Below, one piece after another: positions 55,717 through 63,406 of a stretch of 64,000 nt of DNA. This stretch comes from Burkholderiales bacterium (GTDB lineage Bacteria > Pseudomonadota > Gammaproteobacteria > Burkholderiales > JAHFRG01): the NCBI GenBank assembly GCA_035543335.1, contig DASZZH010000025.1, forward strand, positions 1 through 64,000, given 5' to 3'. The notes beneath the pieces were generated by a model. That model saw only the letters and a program-made list of their open reading frames with translations, was not told where the DNA came from and made no database searches. How positions within the stretch are numbered: position 1 is the stretch's first letter; each line of letters begins with the position of its first letter. The position numbers and the translations under genes are program-made.

Positions 55717-55779
55717 GTGGGTGCAAACCTGCAAACTGCGTTGCTTTCGCCGCCGGTAGCCATGTCTGCTTTTTTCTTG
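55717..55779 (+). pseudogene. Remnant of a second DctM-like gene
   Basis: This stretch reads VGANLQTALLSPPVAMSAFFL, almost the same as the dctM C-terminal segment NLQAAFLSPPVAMSAF at about 55068-55110. No frame continues on either side. The DNA differs from the nearby dctM at many positions, so it is not a recent copy; it looks like a relic of another TRAP permease. Confidence 0.6.
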
Positions 55780-55789
55780 CTTGTCCGTT

Positions 55790-57112
55790 ATGAAGGAGCT
55801 TTTCAAACTTGGTCTGCGCGAAGCGGCGCGGGGCATTGCCGAAGGGCAGTTCACCAGCGCTGATTACGCCCGTTCCTGCCTGCAGCGCATCTGGCTGATG
55901 GAGGAGCAGGTCCAGGCCTGGCAATGGCTGGACCATGAGCGGGCGATGGAGCTAGCGGAACAAGCCGACCGCAGAAAAAACGAAGGACAGGCGACGGTTC
56001 CGCTGCAGGGCTTGCCTCTAGGCATCAAGGACATTTTTGATACGCGGGTGATACCTACAGAGTTCGGCTCGCCGCTTTTTGCCGGAAACATGCCAAAGAC
56101 TTCCGCGCGTGTTGTAGAAAAACTGGAAGCAGCCGGCGGCTTTGTCATGGGCAAGACAGTCACCGCCGAGTTCGCCTTCCTTCATCCCGGTAAAACCCGC
56201 AATCCTTGGAATCCGTTGCACACGCCGGGCGGCTCCTCCAGCGGCTCCGCCGCTGCGGTGGCGGCGGGTTTCGTTCCCGCGGCGCTGGGAACGCAAACCA
56301 ACGGCTCCATCATCCGCCCCGCGGCGTTTTGCGGAGTAATCGGCTTCAAGCCCAGCCAGGGCACGATTTCCAATCACGGCACTCTGGATTACAGCCCGAC
56401 ACTGGATCAGAGCGGCGTGTTTACGCGCAGCGTAGCCGATGCCGCCTGGGTGATTTCATGCGTTGCGGAAACGCAAAATCCCGTGAGCCGCGAAATCCAG
56501 GCGCTCGCGAAAAAGCCCAAATTGGCCGCCGTGCGCTCTCCGGTATGGACGCGTGCCGAGGAAGCGCAACGCAGAATCTTTGCCGATAACGTGAAAAAGC
56601 TCCGTGAAGCGGGGGCGGAGGTGGTAGAAACTGAGCTTCCCGCCGCGTTCAATCAAGCCCACCCCTGTCTGCGGCACATCATGGCTTATGAAGCGGCGCG
56701 ATTTTTCCGGGAACTGCAGGCGCGGGGCCGTGAAAAAATCAGTGCAGGGCTTAACGTTTTTCTGGATGAAGGCCGGACAATTTCCGATTCCGCTTATCAG
56801 GATGCTCTGAGTTTTCGCCGTGAGTTGCAGGAGGATCTTTCCGCCTTCCTGAAAGTGTTCGACGCCATCCTCACGCCGCCAGCCAACGGGGAAGCGCCCG
56901 CCACTCTGGACAGCACCGGCGATCCCGCCTTCTGCACCATCTGGACCCTGTGCGGCGTGCCTGCCGTCACGATTCCCACTAGGCTGGGGCCCCAGGGTCT
57001 GCCGCTGGGGTTGCAGATGGTTGGGCCTTTTCGGGAAGATGACAAGTTGCTGGGGGTAGCGCAATGGTGTGAGGAACAATTACCATTCAAGTCATTAGTG
57101 GGACGGGAATAG
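55790..57112 (+). CDS. Amidase signature family protein
   Basis: A 440-aa amidase. Lys80 in LGIKDIFDT, the cis-Ser segment PGGSSSGSAAAVAAG near residue 150, and the nucleophile region TQTNGSIIRPA form the Ser-cisSer-Lys arrangement. The start MKELFKLGL at 55790 is preferred over a TTG three codons earlier. Its substrate is unknown; the TRAP operon just upstream suggests an imported amide or carboxylate. Confidence 0.85.
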   Translation: MKELFKLGLREAARGIAEGQFTSADYARSCLQRIWLMEEQVQAWQWLDHERAMELAEQADRRKNEGQATVPLQGLPLGIKDIFDTRVIPTEFGSPLFAGNMPKTSARVVEKLEAAGGFVMGKTVTAEFAFLHPGKTRNPWNPLHTPGGSSSGSAAAVAAGFVPAALGTQTNGSIIRPAAFCGVIGFKPSQGTISNHGTLDYSPTLDQSGVFTRSVADAAWVISCVAETQNPVSREIQALAKKPKLAAVRSPVWTRAEEAQRRIFADNVKKLREAGAEVVETELPAAFNQAHPCLRHIMAYEAARFFRELQARGREKISAGLNVFLDEGRTISDSAYQDALSFRRELQEDLSAFLKVFDAILTPPANGEAPATLDSTGDPAFCTIWTLCGVPAVTIPTRLGPQGLPLGLQMVGPFREDDKLLGVAQWCEEQLPFKSLVGRE

Positions 57113-57145
57113 TGTTCAAAAGCAACAACTGAAAGGAGAAGCAAG

Positions 57146-58015
57146 ATGAAAGTCGGATTTGTAGGACTTGGCATCATGGGCAAACCCATGGCGCTCAATC
57201 TCATCAAGGGCGGCCACTCGCTTTCCGTTTATGCGCGCCGCGCGGAATCCATGAAGCCGTTGAAAGACGCGGGAGCAATGGCTTGCGGCTCACCAAAGGA
57301 AGTGGCGGAAAAGTCGGAGGTAACGATTGTGATGGTCTCTGACACTCCGGACGTAGAAGAGGTGGTGCTGGGGTCAAATGGTTTGATTCACGGCGGGAAA
57401 CCCGGCTCGGTGGTGGTGGACATGAGCACGATTTCTCCCGTCGCCACGCGCGAGATGGCGGAAAAACTCGCACAGAAGAAAGTGGAGATGCTCGATGCGC
57501 CGGTCTCGGGCGGAGAAATCGGCGCGATTAACGGCACACTGTCCATCATGGTCGGCGGCAAGCCGGAAGTGTTTGCTCGCGTCAAGCTGCTGTTCGAATG
57601 CCTGGGTAAAAACATCGTGCATACCGGCGGCAACGGCGCGGGACAGGTGACCAAAGCCTGCAATCAGATCGTGGTGGCCTTGACCATCGAAGCGGTTGCC
57701 GAGGCGCTCACCTTTGCGCGCAAGAACGGCGTGGACGCCGCCAAGGTTCGCGAGGCGCTGCTGGGCGGTTTCGCCAACAGCAAAATTCTGGAGGTGCATG
57801 GCAAGCGCATGCTGGATAACGAATTCAAACCCGGCTTCAAGGTGAGGCTGCACCAGAAAGACATGCGCATCGTGATGGAAACCGCGCACAAGCTGGGACT
57901 CGCGCTCCCCGGCGCGGCTATGGTGACACAGCATATGAATGCGCTGATGGGCACCGGCGATGGGGAGCTTGATTCCGCCGCGCTGGTGAAAGTGGTTGAG
58001 CGAATGTCGCGCTGA
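57146..58015 (+). CDS. garR: Tartronate semialdehyde reductase / beta-hydroxyacid dehydrogenase
   Basis: A 289-aa NAD(P) enzyme of the 3-hydroxyisobutyrate dehydrogenase family. The N-terminal VGFVGLGIMGKPMALNLI, the substrate motif DAPVSGGEIGAINGTLSIM and the catalytic Lys in GAGQVTKACNQI are conserved. GarR/GlxR, making glycerate from tartronate semialdehyde, fits best and could feed gckA, but related hydroxyacid substrates cannot be excluded. It follows the amidase with an AAAGGAG ribosome site. Confidence 0.85.
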   Translation: MKVGFVGLGIMGKPMALNLIKGGHSLSVYARRAESMKPLKDAGAMACGSPKEVAEKSEVTIVMVSDTPDVEEVVLGSNGLIHGGKPGSVVVDMSTISPVATREMAEKLAQKKVEMLDAPVSGGEIGAINGTLSIMVGGKPEVFARVKLLFECLGKNIVHTGGNGAGQVTKACNQIVVALTIEAVAEALTFARKNGVDAAKVREALLGGFANSKILEVHGKRMLDNEFKPGFKVRLHQKDMRIVMETAHKLGLALPGAAMVTQHMNALMGTGDGELDSAALVKVVERMSR

Positions 58016-58093
58016 GCGCGAGCAAAACGCAAAAGCCATACTCAGACCGCCGCACAAAGGCGGCCCGAGCACAGCAGCAAGTTTACTTGCAGG

Positions 58094-58303
58094 TTACTTC
58101 TTAAGCGGCCCAGGATTGGCGGCCAGCCATTTCTCCATTTCCTCGGGGGAAATCAGGGTGTCATGGTTGGTATCAATCTGGCTTCAATTACGGCCTTGTT
58201 CCGTGGACCCAGTTGATTTGTGGTATTTGGCCGCCAGCACTATCGTGGAAGCCAACGCCAGTGCAACAGCAAGAACAACAGGTACGGTCATCTGCTTGGT
58301 CAT
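58094..58303 (-). pseudogene. EF-hand exported protein interrupted by an in-frame TGA
   Basis: The frame starts MTKQMTVPVVLAVALAL, a signal peptide, after a strong ribosome site (AAAGGAG). After residue 39 (STEQGRN) it meets TGA at 58184-58186. It then continues in the same frame as SQIDTNHDTLISPEEMEKWL, an EF-hand loop, to a TAA at 58094. The intact product would be about 69 residues and bind calcium. A single-base change of TGG to TGA is the simplest explanation; a sequencing error is possible. Confidence 0.7.
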
Positions 58304-58567
58304 CTTTTGACTCCTTTTTCGAAATTGAAAAAAGATAAGCATAAGCACACAACCCGGGTTAGTGCATGCATACGATGATATTCTCCGCATCAAAAAAAGT
58401 TTCCGGCAATATGATATTGAACATGAAGCAGTCGGGCCAGCCCGCTGTATGGTTTTAGGGCGCTGAAGCGAACCGAAAATTTGTTGATAATCTAGCCTTC
58501 TACTATCGAACGAACTGGCTATAATAGGATTGATTGCCTGCGTGTCTTGTTAAACCGGGAGCCCAGC

Positions 58568-58996
58568 ATGAAAACTGTAAAGCAAATTTTGCAGAGCAAA
58601 ACCCATGGTATTCTCTCCATTTCGCCAGACGCCACCGTGTATGATGCGCTCAAGCTGATGGCGGAAAAAGAAGTCGGCGCGCTCCTGGTGATGGAGGCGG
58701 ACAAACTGGTGGGTATCATCTCCGAGCGCGACTACGCACGCAAGGTGATTCTGCACGGCAAATCCTCCAAGGAAATCCACGTCAGCGATATCATGACCAG
58801 CAAAATTGTCTACGTGAACACCACGCAAACCGTGGACGAATGCATGGCGCTGATGACCGACAAGCGCGTCCGGCATTTGCCGGTTTACGAGGGTGACCGG
58901 CTCATCGGTGTGGTGTCCATCGGCGACCTGGTGAAGGAAGCGATTTCCGAGCGCGAATACATCATCAAGCAGCTCGAGAGCTACATAATGGGATGA
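58568..58996 (+). CDS. CBS domain protein
   Basis: A 142-aa protein of two CBS motifs (VYDALKLMAEKEVGALLVM and VDECMALMTDKRVRHLPVYE), which bind adenosyl ligands and sense energy state. The start MKTVKQILQSKTHGILSISP is common in proteobacterial stand-alone CBS proteins. The ATG at 58568 follows GGGAG. A TATAAT lies at 58520-58525 without a good -35. Its last four bases overlap the CinA-like gene. Confidence 0.88.
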   Translation: MKTVKQILQSKTHGILSISPDATVYDALKLMAEKEVGALLVMEADKLVGIISERDYARKVILHGKSSKEIHVSDIMTSKIVYVNTTQTVDECMALMTDKRVRHLPVYEGDRLIGVVSIGDLVKEAISEREYIIKQLESYIMG

Positions 58997-59745
58997 CGCA
59001 TTTCGGCGCCATCATCATTGGCGATGAAATCCTGAGCGGCAAGCGCCAGGACCAACATTTCGGCCAAATCGTCAAAACGCTGGGGGAGCGTGGACTGGAG
59101 TTGAGCTGGTGCCAGTACTTGGGCGACGACCCGCAGCTCATCACCGCCACCTTGCGCCGCACCCTCGCCACTCCCGATATTGTGTTTTCTTTTGGCGGCA
59201 TCGGCGCTACGCCAGATGACCACACCCGGCGCTGCGCTGCGAAAGCCGCTGGCGTGGAGCTCTACCGCCATCCCGATGCGCTTGCAGAAATCGTGGCGCA
59301 GTTTGGCGAAGCCGCATACCCCAAACGCGTGCTGATGGCAGATCTCCCTCAGGACAGCCGCATCATTCCCAATCCCTACAACCGCGTGCCGGGTTTCAGT
59401 CTAAACCACCATCATTTCCTGCCGGGCTTTCCGGAAATGGCCTGGCCGATGCTGGAATGGGTGCTGGATGCGCATTACCTGTATTTGCAGCATCGGACGC
59501 AAATTTCCGAGCAGGCGATTCTCGTGCATGGCGCGAGGGAAAGTTTGCTTTTAGATCTGATGAACGACTGCGTCGCGCGCTTTCCGGAATTAAAGCTCTT
59601 CAGCCTGCCGCATCTTGCCGAGAAAAATTATCAGATCGAGCTGGGCGTGCGCGGTGATGTAATGCGGGTGCCGGAAGCCATGCAATTTCTGAAGCAGGGT
59701 GTCGTCGCGCTGGGATTCCAGTGGGAAGAGCAGCAGAGCGGATGA
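58993..59745 (+). CDS. CinA-like molybdopterin-binding domain protein
   Basis: A 250-aa protein with an N-terminal MoaB/Mog-like domain of the CinA type: IIIGDEILSGKRQDQH and FSFGGIGATPDDHTRRC. The C-terminal amidase part of full CinA (PncC) is absent. Short CinA homologues are widespread, with roles in NAD or pyrophosphate metabolism suspected. It overlaps the CBS gene (ATGG/TGA) and the amidohydrolase gene (ATGA), so the three are likely one operon. Confidence 0.82.
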   Translation: MTHFGAIIIGDEILSGKRQDQHFGQIVKTLGERGLELSWCQYLGDDPQLITATLRRTLATPDIVFSFGGIGATPDDHTRRCAAKAAGVELYRHPDALAEIVAQFGEAAYPKRVLMADLPQDSRIIPNPYNRVPGFSLNHHHFLPGFPEMAWPMLEWVLDAHYLYLQHRTQISEQAILVHGARESLLLDLMNDCVARFPELKLFSLPHLAEKNYQIELGVRGDVMRVPEAMQFLKQGVVALGFQWEEQQSG

Positions 59746-60554
59746 AAAGTGAACTTGTAGGGGCGCTTTGGTTTTGCATTTACGTCGTCACCGCATCAGC
59801 GGGGGACGAGTTGCCGTTGTTCGACGCACACATTCATTACAACCGCGATGTCTGGGAGGAATACCCGCCCGCGAAAGCGCTGCAAATCCTGGAACAGGCG
59901 GGTGTGCAGCAGGCGCTGGTTTCGAGCACGCCGGATGACGGGACGCTCAAGCTTTATGAATCCGATCCGCGGCGCGTCGTGCCATTCCTGCGCCCTTACC
60001 GCACGCAGTCTGATTTGCGCACCTGGTTCAAGGACCCCGCGATCCTCGCCTATGTCGAGGAACGGCTCAAGCACAATGTTTACCGCGGCATAGGCGAATT
60101 CCATTTGTTTTCCGGAGAGGTCGATACGCCGGTGGTCAGGCGCATTGTCGCGCTGGCAGTGGAAAAAAACCTGATGCTGCATGCTCACTCGGATGAGAAA
60201 GTGGTGGAGGAATTGTTCCGGCAGCAGCCCCGGGCGAAAATCCTTTGGGCGCACGCCGGATTGACCAGTATGCCCACAACGGTCGGCAACATGCTGGAGC
60301 GTTATCCCGGCCTGTGGGTGGAGCTTTCCTCGCGCGACGATATCGCGCCTGACGGAAAACTGGATGCAGGCTGGCGGGGACTGTTTCTGCGTTACCCGAC
60401 ACGGTTCCTGATCGGGACGGATACCTGGACCGCTTCCCGCTGGCGCGATTTGCCGTTGATTGCACAAACTACACGGCAGTGGCTTGCCCAATTGCCGCGC
60501 GAGGTGGCGGAAAATATCGCTTACCGCAACGCGGAAACATTGTTCAAGCCCTAA
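59742..60554 (+). CDS. Exported amidohydrolase-type metal enzyme
   Basis: A 270-aa protein with a signal peptide (to about residue 21) and a TIM-barrel amidohydrolase fold. The metal ligands are seen in LFDAHIHYN (HxH), LMLHAHSDEK, ILWAHAGLTS and the Asp of LIGTDTWTASRW. The substrate is unknown. It overlaps the CinA-like gene by four bases and is followed by a terminator. Confidence 0.8.
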   Translation: MKSELVGALWFCIYVVTASAGDELPLFDAHIHYNRDVWEEYPPAKALQILEQAGVQQALVSSTPDDGTLKLYESDPRRVVPFLRPYRTQSDLRTWFKDPAILAYVEERLKHNVYRGIGEFHLFSGEVDTPVVRRIVALAVEKNLMLHAHSDEKVVEELFRQQPRAKILWAHAGLTSMPTTVGNMLERYPGLWVELSSRDDIAPDGKLDAGWRGLFLRYPTRFLIGTDTWTASRWRDLPLIAQTTRQWLAQLPREVAENIAYRNAETLFKP

Positions 60555-60571
60555 AAATTCCGGCAAACAAA

Positions 60572-60600
60572 AACCCGGCGTGAGGCCGGGTTTTTTATTT
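60572..60600 (+). terminator. Intrinsic terminator after the amidohydrolase gene
   Basis: An 8-bp perfect stem (AACCCGGC / GCCGGGTT, 60572-60579 and 60585-60592) with a 5-nt loop is followed by TTTTATTT. It may also serve the convergent gene on the other strand. Confidence 0.85.
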
Positions 60601-60614
60601 CACTTAAGCTTGCT

Positions 60615-61052
60615 TCAGTTTTTGGTTTCCTGCGATTCCTTCTTGTCTTTGTGCAGTTCACGCCGGTCGTGACGGCGGTCATGCCGGTCCTTGTGCAGGT
60701 CTTTCTTGTCGGCGCGCAAATCTTTGCGATCCTTGCGGATATCGGCGTTGTCTTCCTTGAGTTCCGCTTTTTCCTTGGCTACTTCGGCCTGGTTGCCCTC
60801 GCGCTTGGCTTCGCGCAATTCACGGCGGTCGCGGTTGCGCTCGCGCACCTCCTTGTTGCGGTCGCGCTGGTTTTCGCGGATGTCGCGCTTGTCTGAATTG
60901 ATATCGCGCCTGTCACTGCGGATGTCGCGAGTGTCCTGGCGGATGTCCTGCCGATCCTGCTTCACGTCGTTATCCGCTGCGAAGCTGGCAGGCGCGGCAA
61001 CCGCAAAGACGGCAGCCAGTGCAATAGCTAAAATGCTTTTGTTAAACATCAT
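60615..61052 (-). CDS. Exported highly charged repeat protein
   Basis: A 145-aa protein with a clear signal peptide (SILAIALAAVFAVAAPASFA) followed by ~120 residues almost only of Asp, Arg, Lys, Glu and Gln in short repeats such as RQDIRQDTRDIRSDRRDI. A helical, coiled-coil-like or disordered rod is likely. I do not recognise a named family, though similar repeat proteins occur in other Betaproteobacteria in my recollection. A second ATG one codon on is possible. Function unknown. Confidence 0.7.
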   Translation of the reverse strand: MMFNKSILAIALAAVFAVAAPASFAADNDVKQDRQDIRQDTRDIRSDRRDINSDKRDIRENQRDRNKEVRERNRDRRELREAKREGNQAEVAKEKAELKEDNADIRKDRKDLRADKKDLHKDRHDRRHDRRELHKDKKESQETKN

Positions 61053-61191
61053 GGGTCTCCTGTTGAGATTTAAGGCGGGGCGCCAAGGCGAATAACGCGC
61101 CGTACTCTACACCGTTTACAGTCATTTTTGTGAATTTTGTCACACTTGTCATATCAAACCACGAGTTTTAAGATGAAACCCTGGTGAAGAA

Positions 61192-61323
61192 ATGACGCAA
61201 TTGCAAAAAACTCTGTTGTGGGTAGTATCGCTGGTGGTGGCGACCGGCATTATTTATCTCTGCTTCAGGGCTTATATCAGCCCGGCCTCGATGATTGACT
61301 TTGCCAACACCCAGTTGTGTTGA
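61192..61323 (+). CDS. Small 43-aa membrane protein
   Basis: The 43-codon frame reads MTQLQKTLLWVVSLVVATGI and continues IIYLCFRAYISP, one transmembrane helix, then a short tail ending FANTQLC. GAAGAA lies ahead of the ATG as a weak ribosome site. Its stop abuts the hslR stop tail to tail with no bases between, which argues for a real gene. Function unknown. Confidence 0.55.
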   Translation: MTQLQKTLLWVVSLVVATGIIYLCFRAYISPASMIDFANTQLC

Positions 61324-61713
61324 CTAACGATAGTAATCGGTGAATTTCTGCAACTGGCGGCGTGCCCTCTTGGTGGGGCGACCTTTGTGGAACGGACGCG
61401 ATTGCATCTGCAGTTGGGCTTTAAGCTGCTCCCGGGCTTTTTTGCTTTCTTCATTTTCTGCATAAAGCTGGGAGGCTAGTGCCGCAGATCCCCGGCGATC
61501 GGATAACTCCCGCACCATGATGCTGTAGCGGTAAGGCCCCTGGCGGATTTCCAGTGCATCGCCCGGGCGCAGCGTTTTCGAGGGTTTCACCCGCGCGCCG
61601 TCCAGCCGCACCTTGCCGCCTTCGACCGCGCCCGCCGCGAGCGCACGGGTTTTGTAGAAGCGCGCCGCCCACAGCCATTTATCGATGCGTACTTTGTCGC
61701 CGTTGTCTTGCAT
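61324..61713 (-). CDS. hslR: Heat shock protein 15, S4 RNA-binding (HslR)
   Basis: A 129-aa protein whose S4 domain starts VRIDKWLWAARFYKTRALAA and contains GGKVRLDGARVKPSKTLRPG, followed by a basic tail (RPFHKGRPTKRARRQLQ). In E. coli Hsp15 binds stalled 50S subunits with a nascent chain and returns them to use. Its start lies 29 nt from the O-methyltransferase stop upstream on the same strand. Confidence 0.9.
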   Translation of the reverse strand: MQDNGDKVRIDKWLWAARFYKTRALAAGAVEGGKVRLDGARVKPSKTLRPGDALEIRQGPYRYSIMVRELSDRRGSAALASQLYAENEESKKAREQLKAQLQMQSRPFHKGRPTKRARRQLQKFTDYYR

Positions 61714-61742
61714 GTGGCTGCTCGGGGCGTTTCTGCTCGGGA

Positions 61743-62405
61743 TCAGTTTTTAAGCGCCAGTGTCAATCCGTCGGCAACCGGCAGAAGCGAAAGCGCGACT
61801 CGGGTGTCGCTGTGCAGTTTCTCGTTGAATTCGCGCAACGCAAGTGTATCCGCTTCGCGGTTAGCCGGTTCGGCCAGGCGCCCCGACCACAAGGTGTTGT
61901 CAATCGCGATTAATCCGCCCGGTCGCAGCAATTTCAAACAGCGCTCGTAATAAGCGGTGTAGTTTTCCTTGTCGGCGTCAATGAAGGCGAAATCAAACGT
62001 TCCCGACTGGTTTTCCTCAAGCAGCGCATCCAGCGTTTTCAGCGCAGGTTGCAGGCGCAGCTCGATTTTCTCCGTCACCCCCGCTTCTTTCCAGTAACGG
62101 CGCGCGATTTGCGTCCACTCCTCGCTCACGTCGCAGGCGATGATTTTGCCATCTTGCGGAAGGGCAAGGGCGACGCACAGGGAGCTGTAGCCGGTGAAAA
62201 CGCCGATTTCTATGCATTTTTTCGCGCTCATCAGCTTTATGAGCAGCGCCATGAATTGGCCCTGTTCCGGAGCAATTTGCATGCGGCTGTCGGGCAATTT
62301 GGCTGTTTCCCTGCGCAGTCTGCTTAAGATTTGCGGCTCTCGCAGCGACGCCGACAGGAGATAGCTGTAAACGGTGTCGGTTAAGCCAAAGGTCTTGTTG
62401 GCCAT
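61743..62405 (-). CDS. O-methyltransferase (caffeoyl-CoA OMT-like)
   Basis: A 220-aa class I SAM methyltransferase of the family-3 O-methyltransferases. Motif I is in CIEIGVFTGYSSLCVALALP; FDFAFIDADKENYTAYYE and GGLIAIDNTLWSGRLAEP carry metal and catalytic residues. These enzymes methylate catechol-type hydroxyls. No catechol pathway lies next to it. Confidence 0.88.
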   Translation of the reverse strand: MANKTFGLTDTVYSYLLSASLREPQILSRLRRETAKLPDSRMQIAPEQGQFMALLIKLMSAKKCIEIGVFTGYSSLCVALALPQDGKIIACDVSEEWTQIARRYWKEAGVTEKIELRLQPALKTLDALLEENQSGTFDFAFIDADKENYTAYYERCLKLLRPGGLIAIDNTLWSGRLAEPANREADTLALREFNEKLHSDTRVALSLLPVADGLTLALKN

Positions 62406-62417
62406 GATGAGCGGGTT

Positions 62418-63320
62418 CTAATGCGCCTGCAATGCGCGCGCTTGTGGAATTTTTTTGGCGTCCCAGTGCAATACCGCCCACTCCCAGAAGCTGACAAGAC
62501 TGGCCTTGGCCAGCCTGGGCGGCGGATTTTGCCCGAGGAAGCGCAATGCGTGGTAAAGCCAGGGCATTTCCTGCCCCAGGCCCACTGCGGGTGCGTAAGT
62601 TTGCTTGCTGAGTTTTTTGCCGGAACTGTCGAGCGCCACCGGCAGATGCAGATAGTACGGCGTGGGCAGGCCCAGAAGTTTCTGGAGGTAAATCTGCCGC
62701 GGCGTCGAAGTCAGCAGATCCGCGCCGCGCACCACGTGAGTAATTCCCTGCTCCGCGTCATCCACCACCACCGCGAGCTGATAAGCGTAAACCCGGTCCA
62801 CGCGATAAAGCACGTAATCGCCGATTTCTTTTTCCAGATGCTGCTTGATGCATCCTTGCAGAGCGTCGCTGAATTCGATTGCCCGCTTGTCGGTGCGCAC
62901 CCGCAAGGAGCGCGCCGTTCTGTCTTTGGGCAGGCCGTTGCGGCAGGTGCCGGGATAGACCGGCCCGTCCGTGCCTTCCACCGCCGAATCGGCGATTTCG
63001 TGGCGGCTGCACGCGCACGGGTAAATCAGACCTTGCTGCTGCAGGTTGTGCAATGCGGCGTGATACGCGTCATGGCGCGCGCTCTGGTAAACGATTTCGC
63101 CGTCCCAGTACATGCCGCAGGCTTCGAGCACGCGCAGAATCTCGTCGCTGGCGCCGGGCTCTTCGCGTGGCGGATCGAGATCTTCGATGCGCACCAGCCA
63201 TTCGCCTTGGTGCGCCTTGGCTTCCAAAAAACTGCCCACTGCCGCGACCAGCGAACCGAAATGCAGCGGCCCGGTGGGCGAAGGGGCAAAGCGGCCGCGG
63301 TAGTGTGGTTCGGAAGGCAT
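62418..63320 (-). CDS. gluQ: Glutamyl-Q tRNA(Asp) synthetase
   Basis: A 300-aa truncated glutamyl-tRNA synthetase that attaches glutamate to the queuosine base of tRNA-Asp. The class I HIGH-like motif is PSPTGPLHFGSLVAAVG, the KMSKS-like motif is GKKLSKQ, and the zinc site uses CACSRHE and the Cys of YPGTCRN. The anticodon-binding domain of GluRS is missing, as expected. Confidence 0.92.
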   Translation of the reverse strand: MPSEPHYRGRFAPSPTGPLHFGSLVAAVGSFLEAKAHQGEWLVRIEDLDPPREEPGASDEILRVLEACGMYWDGEIVYQSARHDAYHAALHNLQQQGLIYPCACSRHEIADSAVEGTDGPVYPGTCRNGLPKDRTARSLRVRTDKRAIEFSDALQGCIKQHLEKEIGDYVLYRVDRVYAYQLAVVVDDAEQGITHVVRGADLLTSTPRQIYLQKLLGLPTPYYLHLPVALDSSGKKLSKQTYAPAVGLGQEMPWLYHALRFLGQNPPPRLAKASLVSFWEWAVLHWDAKKIPQARALQAH

Positions 63321-63406
63321 AAGAAAAGCCGGGCACGTTGACCGCGCACGGTGTGAATGGAATAAACGGTTTTAAAGGGTAATTCTGTTTGAGGCGGCAC
63401 GGGGTG

